The position numbers and the translations under genes are program-made. Under the pieces are notes generated by a model. It made no database searches. It saw only the letters and a program-made list of their open reading frames with translations, and was not told the DNA's origin. Shown one piece after another: positions 42,062-51,205 of a stretch of DNA of 64,000 bases (its first letter is position 1; each line of letters opens with the position of its first letter). The stretch is from Streptomyces novaecaesareae. Its GTDB lineage: Bacteria > Actinomycetota > Actinomycetes > Streptomycetales > Streptomycetaceae. The stretch spans positions 1-64,000 of the forward strand of contig NZ_JNWQ01000036.1 in the NCBI RefSeq assembly GCF_000716875.1, given 5' to 3'.

Positions 42062-43855
42062 TCAGTCGATGTCGGTGCCCGGGCCGATGACCTTGATCCG
42101 GTCCTGCGCCGGGGCCTGCAGCGGCGCGCCCGCCGAGCTGTGGGCGCCCAGGTAGGCGGTGAAGACGTCCAGGTCGGAGGCGCCGACGAGCTTGTCGGTG
42201 CCGGCCGCGAAGGCCGGGAAGCCGTCGCCGCCGCCGGCCAGGAACTCGTTGGCCGCGACGCGGTACTTGGCGGCCGGGTCGAGCGGCGCGCCGTTCAGCC
42301 GGATCGAGTCCACCAGCACCCGATCCGCGCCGGTCTTGCGCATGTCCAGGGTGTAGTGCAGGTTCGACGACACCTGCAGGACCTTCGGCGCAGCGCCGTT
42401 GGGGCCGCTCACCTGCTGCTGGAGCAGCTGCACCAGCTGGGCGCCGGTCAGCGTCTTGACCTGCATCATGTTGGTGAACGGCTGGACGGTGAACGCCTCG
42501 CCGTAGGTCACCACCCCGTCGCCCTCGCTGCCCGAGGCCTTGTAGACCAGGTCGGAGCGGATGCCACCCGGGTTCATGAAGGCGACCTGCGCCCCGCCCT
42601 TGTCGGCCGGGGCCAGCCCCGCCAGCTGCGCGTCGGCGATCACGTCACCGAGCGGCTTCTCCAGGTCGCTGCTGCCACGGCCGTTGATGTCCGCACCGAC
42701 GTAGCCGATCGGACGGTTGGCGATCGGGGCGGCCAGCTTCTGGTAGTGGTCGACCAGCGCCGTCATGTCGGGCGCCTTCTCGACCGTACGGCGCACCACG
42801 TGGTTCTCGGCCTTGACCGACGGGCGGACGATCTCGCCGGTGGTCTTGTCGAGCTTCATGTCGATCTCGGTGAAGAGCCGGCCGAAGGAGGCGGCACTGG
42901 TCACCGAGCGCGGGACGCCGTTGGGGTCGGGGATGCTGCAGGCGTACGCGTTGTGGGTGTGGCCGGTGACGATGGCGCCGACCGCCGGGTCGATCTTCTT
43001 CGCGATGTCGACGATCGGGCCGGAGATGCCCTGGCCGGCCGCGCCGCAGTCGTAGTTGTAGACGCTGCTGGCCGGGTAGCCGCCCTCGTGGATCAGCGCG
43101 ACGATCGAGTTGACGCCCTTGGCCTTGAGCTCGGCGGCGTACTTGTTGATCGTGGTGACCTCGTTGGCGAACTTCAGGCCCTTGACGCCCTCGGCGGTCA
43201 CGATGTTGGGCGTGCCCTCCAGGGTGACGCCGATGAAGCCGATCTTCACGCCCTGGGACTTGGTCACCCAGTACGGCGGCAGCAGCGTCCTGCCGGTCTT
43301 CTCGTCGGTGACGTTCGCCGACAGGTAGTTGAAGTTGGCGCCCTTGAAGGTGCGGCCGGGCTCGTAGCAGCCGTCGGTCGGGTGGCAGCCGCCCTCCTGC
43401 ATCCGCAGCAGCTCCTGCGCACCCTCGTCGAACTCGTGGTTGCCCACGGAGGTGACGTCCAGGCCGAGCTTGTCCATCGCCTCGATGGTCGGCTCGTCGT
43501 GGAACAGCGCCGAGGTCAGCGGGCTGGCACCGACGATGTCACCGGCCGCGACGGTGATCGAGTCGTCGGCCGGGATCCGGGCCTTGCGCAGCTCGGTGGC
43601 CAGGTACTCGATGCCGCCGGCCGGGGTGGACACCTCCTTGCCGGTGGCCGGGTCGATCTCCTTGACCGTGCCGGACGAGCCGGCCGGGGGCTCCAGGTTG
43701 CCGTGGAAGTCGTTGATCGCCAGCAGCTGGAGGTTGACGGTCTTGTGACGCTTGGCGTCGGCGGCCTGGGCGGCCGTCGGCACGGCCACCGTGCCGAGCA
43801 GACCTGCGGCGGCGACGACGGCGAGCGCCGTCCGTCGGGATCTGACGGTGAGCAT
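42062..43855 (-). CDS. secreted 5'-nucleotidase/metallophosphatase
   Basis: A 597-residue exported enzyme of the UshA/YfkN type. Signal peptide SRRTALAVVAAAGLLGTVAV with a cleavage-like AQAAD. The metallophosphatase domain has LLAINDFHGNLEPP, AAGDIVGAS, SVGNHEFDEG, ALIHEGGY and VTGHTHNAY, the dinuclear metal site motifs. The C-terminal 5'-nucleotidase domain (about 340-560) has GDVIADAQL, FMNPGGIRSDL, EAFTVQPFTN and AANEFLAGGGDGF. It likely releases phosphate and nucleosides from external nucleotides. ATG 43855 has AGGGGA upstream. Confidence 0.93.
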   Translation of the reverse strand: MLTVRSRRTALAVVAAAGLLGTVAVPTAAQAADAKRHKTVNLQLLAINDFHGNLEPPAGSSGTVKEIDPATGKEVSTPAGGIEYLATELRKARIPADDSITVAAGDIVGASPLTSALFHDEPTIEAMDKLGLDVTSVGNHEFDEGAQELLRMQEGGCHPTDGCYEPGRTFKGANFNYLSANVTDEKTGRTLLPPYWVTKSQGVKIGFIGVTLEGTPNIVTAEGVKGLKFANEVTTINKYAAELKAKGVNSIVALIHEGGYPASSVYNYDCGAAGQGISGPIVDIAKKIDPAVGAIVTGHTHNAYACSIPDPNGVPRSVTSAASFGRLFTEIDMKLDKTTGEIVRPSVKAENHVVRRTVEKAPDMTALVDHYQKLAAPIANRPIGYVGADINGRGSSDLEKPLGDVIADAQLAGLAPADKGGAQVAFMNPGGIRSDLVYKASGSEGDGVVTYGEAFTVQPFTNMMQVKTLTGAQLVQLLQQQVSGPNGAAPKVLQVSSNLHYTLDMRKTGADRVLVDSIRLNGAPLDPAAKYRVAANEFLAGGGDGFPAFAAGTDKLVGASDLDVFTAYLGAHSSAGAPLQAPAQDRIKVIGPGTDID

Positions 43856-44037
43856 GAGGGGTCCCCTGCACCTCGGAGGAGCACCGGCTGCGGACAGCAT
43901 CGGCGTACGGCATGTGTTGCGCCTGTGAAGCCTAGAGTCAACGCGCGTAGCTGTCAGGACGTCGAACGTAACGAGAGGATTACCTCCTGACGAACCATCG
44001 CGGTCCGCGGGGTGCGCAGACTGCGCAGACCCCTCCC

Positions 44038-45387
44038 TCAGACCCCCGGCTCGGCCGCCAACTGCCGCTCCGCCCGCACCCGTTCGGCCACCGCATCCTC
44101 GGTCATCGCACGGTCGGTGTACACCAGCGGCCGCTCCGCCTCGGTGATGATGTGCTTGACCACCTGGACGTTGCCGTTGACGTCCCAGACCGCGATGCCC
44201 GGCGACAGGGTCGGAATGATCTCCACCGCCCAGCGCGGCAGACCCAGCACCCGGCCGGTGGCCCGCGCCTCCTCGGCCTTCTGCATGTAGATCGTCCGGG
44301 TGGAGGCCATCTTCAGGATCGCCGACGCCTCCCTCGCCGCCGCACCGTCCACCACGTCCGACAGGTGGTGCACCACCGCGACGAAGGAGAGCCCGAGCCG
44401 ACGGCCGAACTTCAACAGCCGCTGGAACAGCTGCGCCACGAACGGGCTGTTGATGATGTGCCAGGCCTCCTCGACCAGGAAGATGCGCTTCCTCCGGTCC
44501 GGCCGGATCCAGGTGTGCTCCAGCCACACCCCGACGATCGCCATCAGGATCGGCATCGCGATCGAGTTGCGGTCGATGTGCGAGAGGTCGAAGACGATCA
44601 GCGGTGCGTCCAGGTCGATGCCGTCGGTGGTCGACCCGTCGAACATGCCCCGCAGGTCGCCGTCGACCAGCCGGTCCAGCACCAGCGCCACGTCCAGGCC
44701 CCAGGACTGCACCTCGTCCACCGCCACGCCCAGCGACTCCACCGAGGACAGCTCGGGGCTGCGCAGGGTGTCGATGATGTCGTTCAGCACCGGCTGACGG
44801 TCCTTCACCGAGGCCACCACGTGGGCGTGCGCGGCCTTCAGCGCGAAGCCGGCCCGCTCCTCCAGGCCGCGCCCCATCGCCACCTCGATGATGGTGCGCA
44901 GCAGCGACAGCTGCCCGGTCGTGGTGATCGCCGGGTCCAGCGGGTTGAGCTTCACGCCGCCGTCCCGGGCCGCCATCGGGTCCAGCCGGACCGGCTTTAT
45001 GCCCAACGCGTCGGCGATCAGGTTCCACTCGCCGACACCGTCCTCGCCCTGCGCGTCGAGCACCACGACCTGACGGTCGCGGAACCTCAACTGCCGCAGC
45101 ACGTACGTCTTCTCCAGCGCCGACTTGCCGTTTCCGGACTCGCCGAGCACCAGCCAGTGCGGGGCCGGCAGCTGCTGCCCGTACAGCTGGAAGGGGTCGT
45201 ACACGTACCCCTTGCCGCTGTACACCTCCCGGCCGATGATCACGCCCGAGTCGCCCAGCCCCGGCGCGGCGGTGGGCAGGTAGACCGCCTGCGCCTGGCC
45301 GGTGGAGGTGCGCACGGGCAGGCGGGTGGTCTCCACCTTGCCGAACATCAGGCTGGTGAAGGCCTCGGTGAGGTTGCCGAGCGCCAT
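44038..45387 (-). CDS. VirB4/TraC-like ATPase of a T4SS-like locus
   Basis: A 449-residue P-loop ATPase of the VirB4/HerA-FtsK group. Walker A GESGNGKS at 82-89 and Walker B RKRIFLVEEAWH, with LSFVAVVHHLSDVV and ILKMASTRTIYMQ following. It resembles only the C-terminal motor half of VirB4; the preceding SCO6880-like gene may correspond to the missing N-terminal part. It is the last gene of the minus-strand set 49632 to 44038. A conjugation-like or secretion role is inferred. Confidence 0.82.
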   Translation of the reverse strand: MALGNLTEAFTSLMFGKVETTRLPVRTSTGQAQAVYLPTAAPGLGDSGVIIGREVYSGKGYVYDPFQLYGQQLPAPHWLVLGESGNGKSALEKTYVLRQLRFRDRQVVVLDAQGEDGVGEWNLIADALGIKPVRLDPMAARDGGVKLNPLDPAITTTGQLSLLRTIIEVAMGRGLEERAGFALKAAHAHVVASVKDRQPVLNDIIDTLRSPELSSVESLGVAVDEVQSWGLDVALVLDRLVDGDLRGMFDGSTTDGIDLDAPLIVFDLSHIDRNSIAMPILMAIVGVWLEHTWIRPDRRKRIFLVEEAWHIINSPFVAQLFQRLLKFGRRLGLSFVAVVHHLSDVVDGAAAREASAILKMASTRTIYMQKAEEARATGRVLGLPRWAVEIIPTLSPGIAVWDVNGNVQVVKHIITEAERPLVYTDRAMTEDAVAERVRAERQLAAEPGV

Positions 45388-45448
45388 GGGAGGCCTCCTG
45401 ACGGGTCAGCGGTGGACGGACGGGTACGGCGAGGGGGCGCGGGCGTGC

Positions 45449-47023
45449 TCAGCGGCGGATGCCGGTGGCGAACGGAAGGGTGTTGACGAAGGCCCGGTGG
45501 TGCTCGCGGTCGCACCACTCCAGCTTGAGGTAGCTCTTGCCGGCCGAGGCCCGGATGGTCCGCTTGTCGCGGGCCAGCGCGTCGGGGTTGCGCGAGGAGA
45601 CCGTGATGTAGCCGACCAGGTTCACCCCGGCCGCGCCGGAGGCCAGGTCGTCACCGCGCTGGTCCACCCGGCCGGTGTGGGCCAGGTCGCGCGGGTCGAC
45701 CGTGCGGTTCATCTTGGCGGCGCGGCTGGCCTCCGCCTCGTCGTTGGTCTTCTCGGTCAGCATCCGCTCGATCGCGACGTCGGTGGGCTCCAGGTCCATC
45801 GTCACCGCGACCGTCCGGATCACGTCCGGGGTGTGCACCAGCAACGGCGCCAGGAAGTTGACGCCCACCGGGGTGAGCGGCCACTCCTTGATCCACGCGG
45901 TGGCGTGGCACCACGGCTCCCGGGTCGCCGACTCCCGCGTCTTCGCCTCCAGGTACTGCGGGTGCGTCGCGTCCAGCTCGGCCGGCCAGGCGTTGCGGCG
46001 GGACATCGCCTGGATGTGGTCGATCGGGTGGTCCGGGTCGTACATCGAGTGCAGCAGCGAGGAGAGCCGGGCCTGGCCCAGCGGCTGGCGCACCCGGATG
46101 TCCGCCTCCGCCAGCCGGGCGCAGATGTCGGTCAGCTCGCGCGCCATCACGGCCGCCAGCCCCTCGTCGTCCCGCGCCCGCCGGCCGGTCGCCGTACGAC
46201 CCATCGCGTGCGCCTCGGCGGCCAGGTCACGGGTGTAGTGCATGCACGCCACCAGGTACGCCCGGTGCTGCTCGGAGGAGGTCGACACCATCGACTGCAA
46301 CTGGTCGTACGAGTCCTGCAGCCAGCGCGGCGAGGCCGGATCGCCGCGGCGCTCCACGTCCTTGGCGTGCGCGTCGGGGTCGGCCGGCAGGGTGCGGGCC
46401 AGGATCTGCAGCCGGGTCACGAAGCCGTCCCCGTTGGCGACGTGCTTCAGCAGCGTCCCGAAGCGGTCGACCAGCGCCTCCTGGTCCTCCGAGTCGCGCA
46501 GCCCGACACCCGGGCCCTCGATCTCGATCGCGGCCGTCACCGTCCGCCGCTCCAGGTGCATCAGCACCCCGACCTCGTCCGGCCCGAACGGCGCGGTCAG
46601 CCAGCGCAACCGCCCCACCCCGGGCGGCGGGCCGACCTCCACCTCCCGGCCGTCCAGCCGGGTCCCGGCGTCCATCACGTCCGAGCGCCACACCGCCCGC
46701 CCGCTGCGGATCGTCCGGCGGTAGGTGCGGTTGATCTCCACCCACTTGTAGAACGTCCGCTTGCGGTACGGCACGTACACCGCCGCGATGGCGAGCGCCG
46801 GCAGACCGACCAGACCGCCGATCCGCAGCGCCAGGATCGGCATCAACAGGCCCCAGAGCATGCCGAGGAACGCCCCGAAGATGATCAGCATGATCTCGCC
46901 GGACTCCCGGTTCCGGCCGATCGGCGCGTTCGGGCGGGCCTTGCCGATCAGGTAGGTGCGGCGCTGGTGCACGTACGGCTGGGCGTACTGGGCGCCGTAC
47001 TGGCCGAGCGGTTCGCTGCTCAC
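45449..47023 (-). CDS. SCO6880-family protein of a T4SS-like locus
   Basis: A 524-residue protein of the actinobacterial SCO6880 family. A membrane hairpin (IMLIIFGAFLGMLWGLLMPILAL and GLVGLPALAIAAVYV) lies at about 44-85, similar to PrgI/VirB3-type proteins. A long cytoplasmic domain follows (EVGVLMHLERRTVTAAIEIEG, EDQEALVDRFGTLL, YDPDHPID) that resembles the N-terminal part of VirB4. No Walker motifs. Together with the ATPase downstream it could form a split VirB3-VirB4 unit. Confidence 0.78.
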   Translation of the reverse strand: MSSEPLGQYGAQYAQPYVHQRRTYLIGKARPNAPIGRNRESGEIMLIIFGAFLGMLWGLLMPILALRIGGLVGLPALAIAAVYVPYRKRTFYKWVEINRTYRRTIRSGRAVWRSDVMDAGTRLDGREVEVGPPPGVGRLRWLTAPFGPDEVGVLMHLERRTVTAAIEIEGPGVGLRDSEDQEALVDRFGTLLKHVANGDGFVTRLQILARTLPADPDAHAKDVERRGDPASPRWLQDSYDQLQSMVSTSSEQHRAYLVACMHYTRDLAAEAHAMGRTATGRRARDDEGLAAVMARELTDICARLAEADIRVRQPLGQARLSSLLHSMYDPDHPIDHIQAMSRRNAWPAELDATHPQYLEAKTRESATREPWCHATAWIKEWPLTPVGVNFLAPLLVHTPDVIRTVAVTMDLEPTDVAIERMLTEKTNDEAEASRAAKMNRTVDPRDLAHTGRVDQRGDDLASGAAGVNLVGYITVSSRNPDALARDKRTIRASAGKSYLKLEWCDREHHRAFVNTLPFATGIRR

Positions 47024-47030
47024 TTACCCG

Positions 47031-48305
47031 TCACCCTCCCTTCGCTGGATTGCTGTCGCGGATCGGAACCGGGGCCGCCTGAGGCGGCCCTGCCTGCGGC
47101 GGCGGAGCCGGCGTCCGACCGGCGTGAGCGGCGATGCCCGGCGCGACCGAGCCGCCGCCCGCACCCCCGCCACCCCCGCCGGACGCCTGACCGCGGTCGC
47201 CGTGGGTGGTGATGCCCTGCTTCATCAGGTTCGCGGTGCCGTTGATCATCGCCGAACCCGCCTGCACCGCGTTGGCCCGGGCCTGGCGCATGTTCAGGAT
47301 CTCGTCGCCGAAGCCCGGCACGAAGCGGTAGATCGCGGCACTGGCGAAGATCGACAGGAACAGGATCGCCAACCCCGACAGCACCCGGGCGAAGTCGTCA
47401 CCGGCCCCCGCCCCGGTCGCCACCGCACCCGCCAACCCCAGGATGACCACGATGATCGGCTTCGCCAGGTCCACCGCCAGCATCACCCCCGCCCACCGGC
47501 GCACGTGCTTCCACAACTGCTTGTCCACCAGCCCCGCGTACACCGCCGTACCCAACAGCGCGCCCACGTACAACATCGCCGCCCGGATCAGCAGCTCGAT
47601 CCAGAGCACCGCCGCCGCCAGCACCGCGACCAGCGACACCAGCACCAGGATCAACGGCCCGCCGCCGACGTTCCCCTTCTCCAAGGTGTCGGCGAACCCC
47701 CCCAGGTACGACCCCGTGTCCGTCTTCGTCCCGACCGCGATCGCCTTGGTCAGCCCGTCCGTCACGCTCACCACGGTGTACAGGATCAACGGCGTGAACG
47801 CGGACGCCACCACCGTCAGCCACAGGAACCCGATCGCCTCCGAGAACGCCGACGTCAACGGCGCCCCCCGCACCGCCCGCTTCGTCACCGCCAGCAACCA
47901 CAACACCAGCGTGATCACCGTCGACACCGCGAACACCACGGCGTACTGCTGCAGGAACGACGCATTGGTGAAGTCCACCTGCGTCGTCCCGTCGATCGCC
48001 CCCGACAGGTTCCGCACCACCCACGCCGCAGCCTGCGCACAACTCTTGGCCAACGACCCGAGCGGATCGGTCACGTTGCTGACAGTGCCACCGCCGGGGA
48101 TCGACCCTCCGGGCTTCGACGCACAGTAGACGTCACTGCCGGGCAGCGGCAGGACGTCACAGTTGTTGCTCGCCGAAGGGCTCGGACTCGGTTCCGCGAA
48201 GGCCCGGGATGCCATGCCGATGGCCGCGGCCTGAGCGAGGGCGAAGGCCGTGACGACCCGACCGAATCGAGGGAGCCGATTCCTGATTGCACCGTCAACG
48301 CGCAT
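47031..48305 (-). CDS. polytopic VirB6/TrbL-like membrane protein
   Basis: A 424-residue protein with a signal-like N-terminus (VVTAFALAQAAAIGMASRAFAEP). A Cys-containing extracytoplasmic loop follows (NNCDVLPLPGSDVYC), then at least six hydrophobic helices (for example YAVVFAVSTVITLVLWLLAV and PLILVLVSLVAVLAAAVLW) and a Gly/Pro-rich tail. Topology and position fit the VirB6/TrbL channel component. ATG 48305 overlaps the end of the preceding gene by 11 bp, with GGAGGG seven bases upstream. Confidence 0.75.
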   Translation of the reverse strand: MRVDGAIRNRLPRFGRVVTAFALAQAAAIGMASRAFAEPSPSPSASNNCDVLPLPGSDVYCASKPGGSIPGGGTVSNVTDPLGSLAKSCAQAAAWVVRNLSGAIDGTTQVDFTNASFLQQYAVVFAVSTVITLVLWLLAVTKRAVRGAPLTSAFSEAIGFLWLTVVASAFTPLILYTVVSVTDGLTKAIAVGTKTDTGSYLGGFADTLEKGNVGGGPLILVLVSLVAVLAAAVLWIELLIRAAMLYVGALLGTAVYAGLVDKQLWKHVRRWAGVMLAVDLAKPIIVVILGLAGAVATGAGAGDDFARVLSGLAILFLSIFASAAIYRFVPGFGDEILNMRQARANAVQAGSAMINGTANLMKQGITTHGDRGQASGGGGGGAGGGSVAPGIAAHAGRTPAPPPQAGPPQAAPVPIRDSNPAKGG

Positions 48306-49107
48306 AGCGGAACCCTCCGAACTGCTCTGCTGTTCCGGCGATCTCATCCGCTGTGGCCGCCTGCTGATCGCCCGGCATCGGGGCCGGTCCCGACTTGCGG
48401 GTGAAGTCGGAAAGCTTCCAGTCGCTGCCCGTCCAGTGCAGCGAGAGCGTGAGGGTGAACCAGTTCGTGGTCACCGGTTGGACGGAGCGTTCGCCGGCGA
48501 GGCCGGTGAGGCCGGTGCACCAGACCTCGACCTTGGTGTCGCTGTCGCTGTAGCCCGTCGACTTGGTGCCGACCGGGACGGTGCGGCTGACGAAGGTGAG
48601 GCCCTTGGGGGCGTGGCCCTGGGCGTCGAGGCCGTAGCGGGCGACGGTGTCGCCGCCGAAGCCCTGGTCCAGGCGGCTCTGGAGCCCCGGTGCGGCGGCC
48701 GGGTCGGCGATGGTGGCGACGATGGCGTGTCGGCTGTCGGTGCGGAACATGTCGGCGGAGCCGATGGCCACCGCGTAGTTGGCCGCGGCGGACTGGGCGC
48801 CCTGGTCGCTGTGCGGGTAGCCGGCCGGGATGCCGTTGACGGTGGTGCCGACGGGCTGGTCGCCGCTGGGGGCGGGGCCGGCGCCGGAGGGGGCGCTGGG
48901 GGTGGCGCGGTCGGCGGAGCTGCCGCTGCCGAGGTCGGGTTTGCCGCGGTTGGCGATGGCGATGGCCACGACGAGCAGGGTGACCACCAGGAGGACGGTC
49001 AGCAGGGTGCGCAGGGGCCGTGACTGACGGAGGCTCGGCTGTGGGGAGGGCTGTTCGCCGACCGGTAGCCGCGTACGGGTGTGCGGCTGGTCGTCGGACA
49101 ACGGCAC
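48295..49107 (-). CDS. single-pass VirB8-like protein of the T4SS-like locus
   Basis: A 270-residue protein. Cytoplasmic head (1-32), one membrane helix at about 34-52 (LLTVLLVVTLLVVAIAIA), a low-complexity linker, and an extracytoplasmic alpha+beta domain (about 95-250) starting GAQSAAANYAVAIGS and ending NWFTLTLSLHWTGSDWKLSDF. This matches the bitopic VirB8/TcpC plan by topology, not by a diagnostic motif. It overlaps the next gene and is probably co-translated. Confidence 0.7.
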   Translation of the reverse strand: MPLSDDQPHTRTRLPVGEQPSPQPSLRQSRPLRTLLTVLLVVTLLVVAIAIANRGKPDLGSGSSADRATPSAPSGAGPAPSGDQPVGTTVNGIPAGYPHSDQGAQSAAANYAVAIGSADMFRTDSRHAIVATIADPAAAPGLQSRLDQGFGGDTVARYGLDAQGHAPKGLTFVSRTVPVGTKSTGYSDSDTKVEVWCTGLTGLAGERSVQPVTTNWFTLTLSLHWTGSDWKLSDFTRKSGPAPMPGDQQAATADEIAGTAEQFGGFRYAR

Positions 49108-49275
49108 GGCGGCCCTCCTGGTGCGGGGAGCCGGGGGCGGCTCCGGGGGCCCTCCGCCCGGGGGCGGGCGCGGACGGAGGGTGGGAACGGGGGTGAACTC
49201 CTGGCAGGCCGGCCGCTGGAGGGGGTCCGGGCGGGGACCCGGTCTCGGATGAGCCGGACTACTGCTGTCCGATCG

Positions 49276-49632
49276 TCAGATCGCCATGCCGTAGACAATG
49301 GTGAACAGAGTGCCGAGTGATCCGATGATGAACACGCCGGTCAGGCCGGCGACGATCAGCCCCTTGCCCTGTTCGGCCCCGAAGCTGTCGCGCATCGCGG
49401 TCGCGCCGATCCGCTGTTTGGCCGCGCCCCAGACCGCGATGCCGAGGCAGACGAGGATGGCGACGGCCATGATGACCTCGACCATCACCCGGGCCTCCGA
49501 CCCGAGGCTCGCGAACGGGCCCCAGTCCGGGGCGATCCCGCCGATGATGGTGTCGATATTCGGCTTCTTGGGTGGGTCCTCGGCCAGGTGGCCGACCGCA
49601 TAGGTGTGCACGCTGCTCAGGTTCATTTCCAT
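49276..49632 (-). CDS. small two-helix membrane protein (VirB2-like candidate)
   Basis: A 118-residue protein with two hydrophobic helices (VMVEVIMAVAILVCLGIAVWG and LIVAGLTGVFIIGSLGTLFTIVYG) separated by a basic loop (AAKQRIGATAMRDSFG). It is the first gene of the T4SS-like set. The two-helix layout is compatible with a pilin-like VirB2 subunit, but length and sequence are not decisive. Confidence 0.65.
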   Translation of the reverse strand: MEMNLSSVHTYAVGHLAEDPPKKPNIDTIIGGIAPDWGPFASLGSEARVMVEVIMAVAILVCLGIAVWGAAKQRIGATAMRDSFGAEQGKGLIVAGLTGVFIIGSLGTLFTIVYGMAI

Positions 49633-49865
49633 CTCACCGCCCGATCAGGCAAATTCAAGGGCCCGGACCCGGCCCGCGCGAAGGGTCGGTGCCTATTCTT
49701 GGCCAGATCTGATGTCGACTTGGCTACTTCTCGCGGATTGGTCGTGAGGCATCGGACACGTACGCGAGGATGTCCACCGTACGAAGGATAGCGCTCACTC
49801 TTTGTATCTCTGATGATTGCGGTGAGCAACGCCTTCCGGGACACTTCGACTGACGATTCGTCGGG

Positions 49866-51011
49866 ATGGTGCTGATGGTACTCCGGAAGGCCGGGACGGC
49901 CGCCGCCACTGCGGGAGTTGTTGCGTTCGGATTCATCGGGCTGGTGACGATGGGGACTTATGCGGCCAGTGGGACGCCGCAGCAGTCGGCGAATCGTTCG
50001 GCCCTCTCTCCCGGAACGGTCCCCGCGGCCTACCAGGATGCGGTCCAGAAGTGGGGCGCGCTGTGCCCGGAGATCTCCCCGCCGATGCTCGCGGCGCAGC
50101 TGTACCAGGAAAGCGGTTTCGACCCCAAGGCCCGTTCCGGTGTGGGCGCGGAGGGAATGGCGCAGTTCATGCCGGGCACCTGGGCGACGTACGGAACGGA
50201 CGGGAACGGGGACGGCCGAAAGGACGTCTGGGACCCGTACGACGCGATCGCCTCGGCGGCGGCCTACGACTGCGCGCTCGCCAAGGACGTCTCGGGCGTG
50301 CCGGGCGACCCGCAGGCCAACATGCTGGCCGCCTACAACGCCGGCCCGTACGCGGTGACGAGCAACAAGGGCATCCCGCCGTACAAGGAGACCCAGGGCT
50401 ACGTGCGGAACATCCAGGCGATGGCCCGCAGCTTCACCGCGCCGACCGCGCCGGTGGAGGTGTCCGCGCAGTCGGCGGCGGCGATCTACTTCGCGCAGAC
50501 CAAGCTGGGCACCCCGTACCTGTGGGGCGGTGACGGCCTGCCCTCGCAGAACGGGCGGTTCGACTGCTCGGGGCTGACCGTGGCCGCGTTCGCGAGCGTG
50601 GGCATCACGCTGCCCCGGGTGGCCAACGACCAGTGGTACGCCGGCCCGCATCCGTCGCGCGATCAGTTGCGGCCGGGGGACCTGGTGTTCTGGGCGACGG
50701 ACCTGAGCGATCCGCGGAGCATCCACCACGTGGGGATCTACGTCGGCGGCGGGTACATGATCAACGCGCCGCACACCAACGCGGTGATCCGCTACGACAA
50801 GATCGACACCAAGGAGTACATCGGCGCGACCCGGGTCACCTCGGACGGCGCCCAGGCGCTGCCGACCCGCAACAACGACGGTGCCGTCAACGCTCCGAGC
50901 CGCCCCGGCTCGACGGCTCCGACGGCTCCGACGGCCACGACGGCTCCGGCGGCCACAGCGGCCACGACGGCTCCGGCCGCCCCGCCGCCCGTGGCCGGGG
51001 CGGGCCGGTAG
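49866..51011 (+). CDS. bifunctional lytic transglycosylase/NlpC-P60 cell-wall hydrolase
   Basis: A 381-residue exported protein. N-terminal membrane or signal helix (AATAGVVAFGFIGLVTMGTYAA). SLT domain about 55-185 with catalytic Glu in LYQESGFDP, then MAQFMPGTWATYG and AAYNAGP. NlpC/P60 domain about 205-330 with catalytic Cys in RFDCSGLT and His in IHHVGIYVG. It ends in a Thr/Ala/Pro-rich tail. It resembles the VirB1-like wall-opening enzymes of conjugation systems and is divergent from the T4SS-like genes. ATG 49875 is an alternative start. Confidence 0.9.
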   Translation: MVLMVLRKAGTAAATAGVVAFGFIGLVTMGTYAASGTPQQSANRSALSPGTVPAAYQDAVQKWGALCPEISPPMLAAQLYQESGFDPKARSGVGAEGMAQFMPGTWATYGTDGNGDGRKDVWDPYDAIASAAAYDCALAKDVSGVPGDPQANMLAAYNAGPYAVTSNKGIPPYKETQGYVRNIQAMARSFTAPTAPVEVSAQSAAAIYFAQTKLGTPYLWGGDGLPSQNGRFDCSGLTVAAFASVGITLPRVANDQWYAGPHPSRDQLRPGDLVFWATDLSDPRSIHHVGIYVGGGYMINAPHTNAVIRYDKIDTKEYIGATRVTSDGAQALPTRNNDGAVNAPSRPGSTAPTAPTATTAPAATAATTAPAAPPPVAGAGR

Positions 51012-51205
51012 GCCGTGTCACGGCCGGGGCGGCCGGGACCTGTGTGCGCGGTGTGGACGCTGAGTCAAGTTTCCATAACTGCGCGTTTCCGTGGAACGCT
51101 GTGTCCCGGAAATGACGTTTCTTCCGGTGGCCCCTCGTCAGTCGTCCGCGCCGGGTGGGCCCCGGCGGGATCGAACAGGTGCAGCGGACCAGAAGGAGGT
51201 GCGGC

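Noticed and set aside
43856..45028. Frame continuous with the 5'-nucleotidase gene upstream of its signal peptide, giving an apparent 988-residue fusion
   Set aside because: The upstream part is an out-of-frame reading of the VirB4-like gene. The signal peptide and ribosome site at 43855 mark the true start.
44038..49632. Integrated conjugative element
   Set aside because: No integrase, relaxase, att-like repeats, replication gene or base-composition change was seen, and the flanks are core genes.
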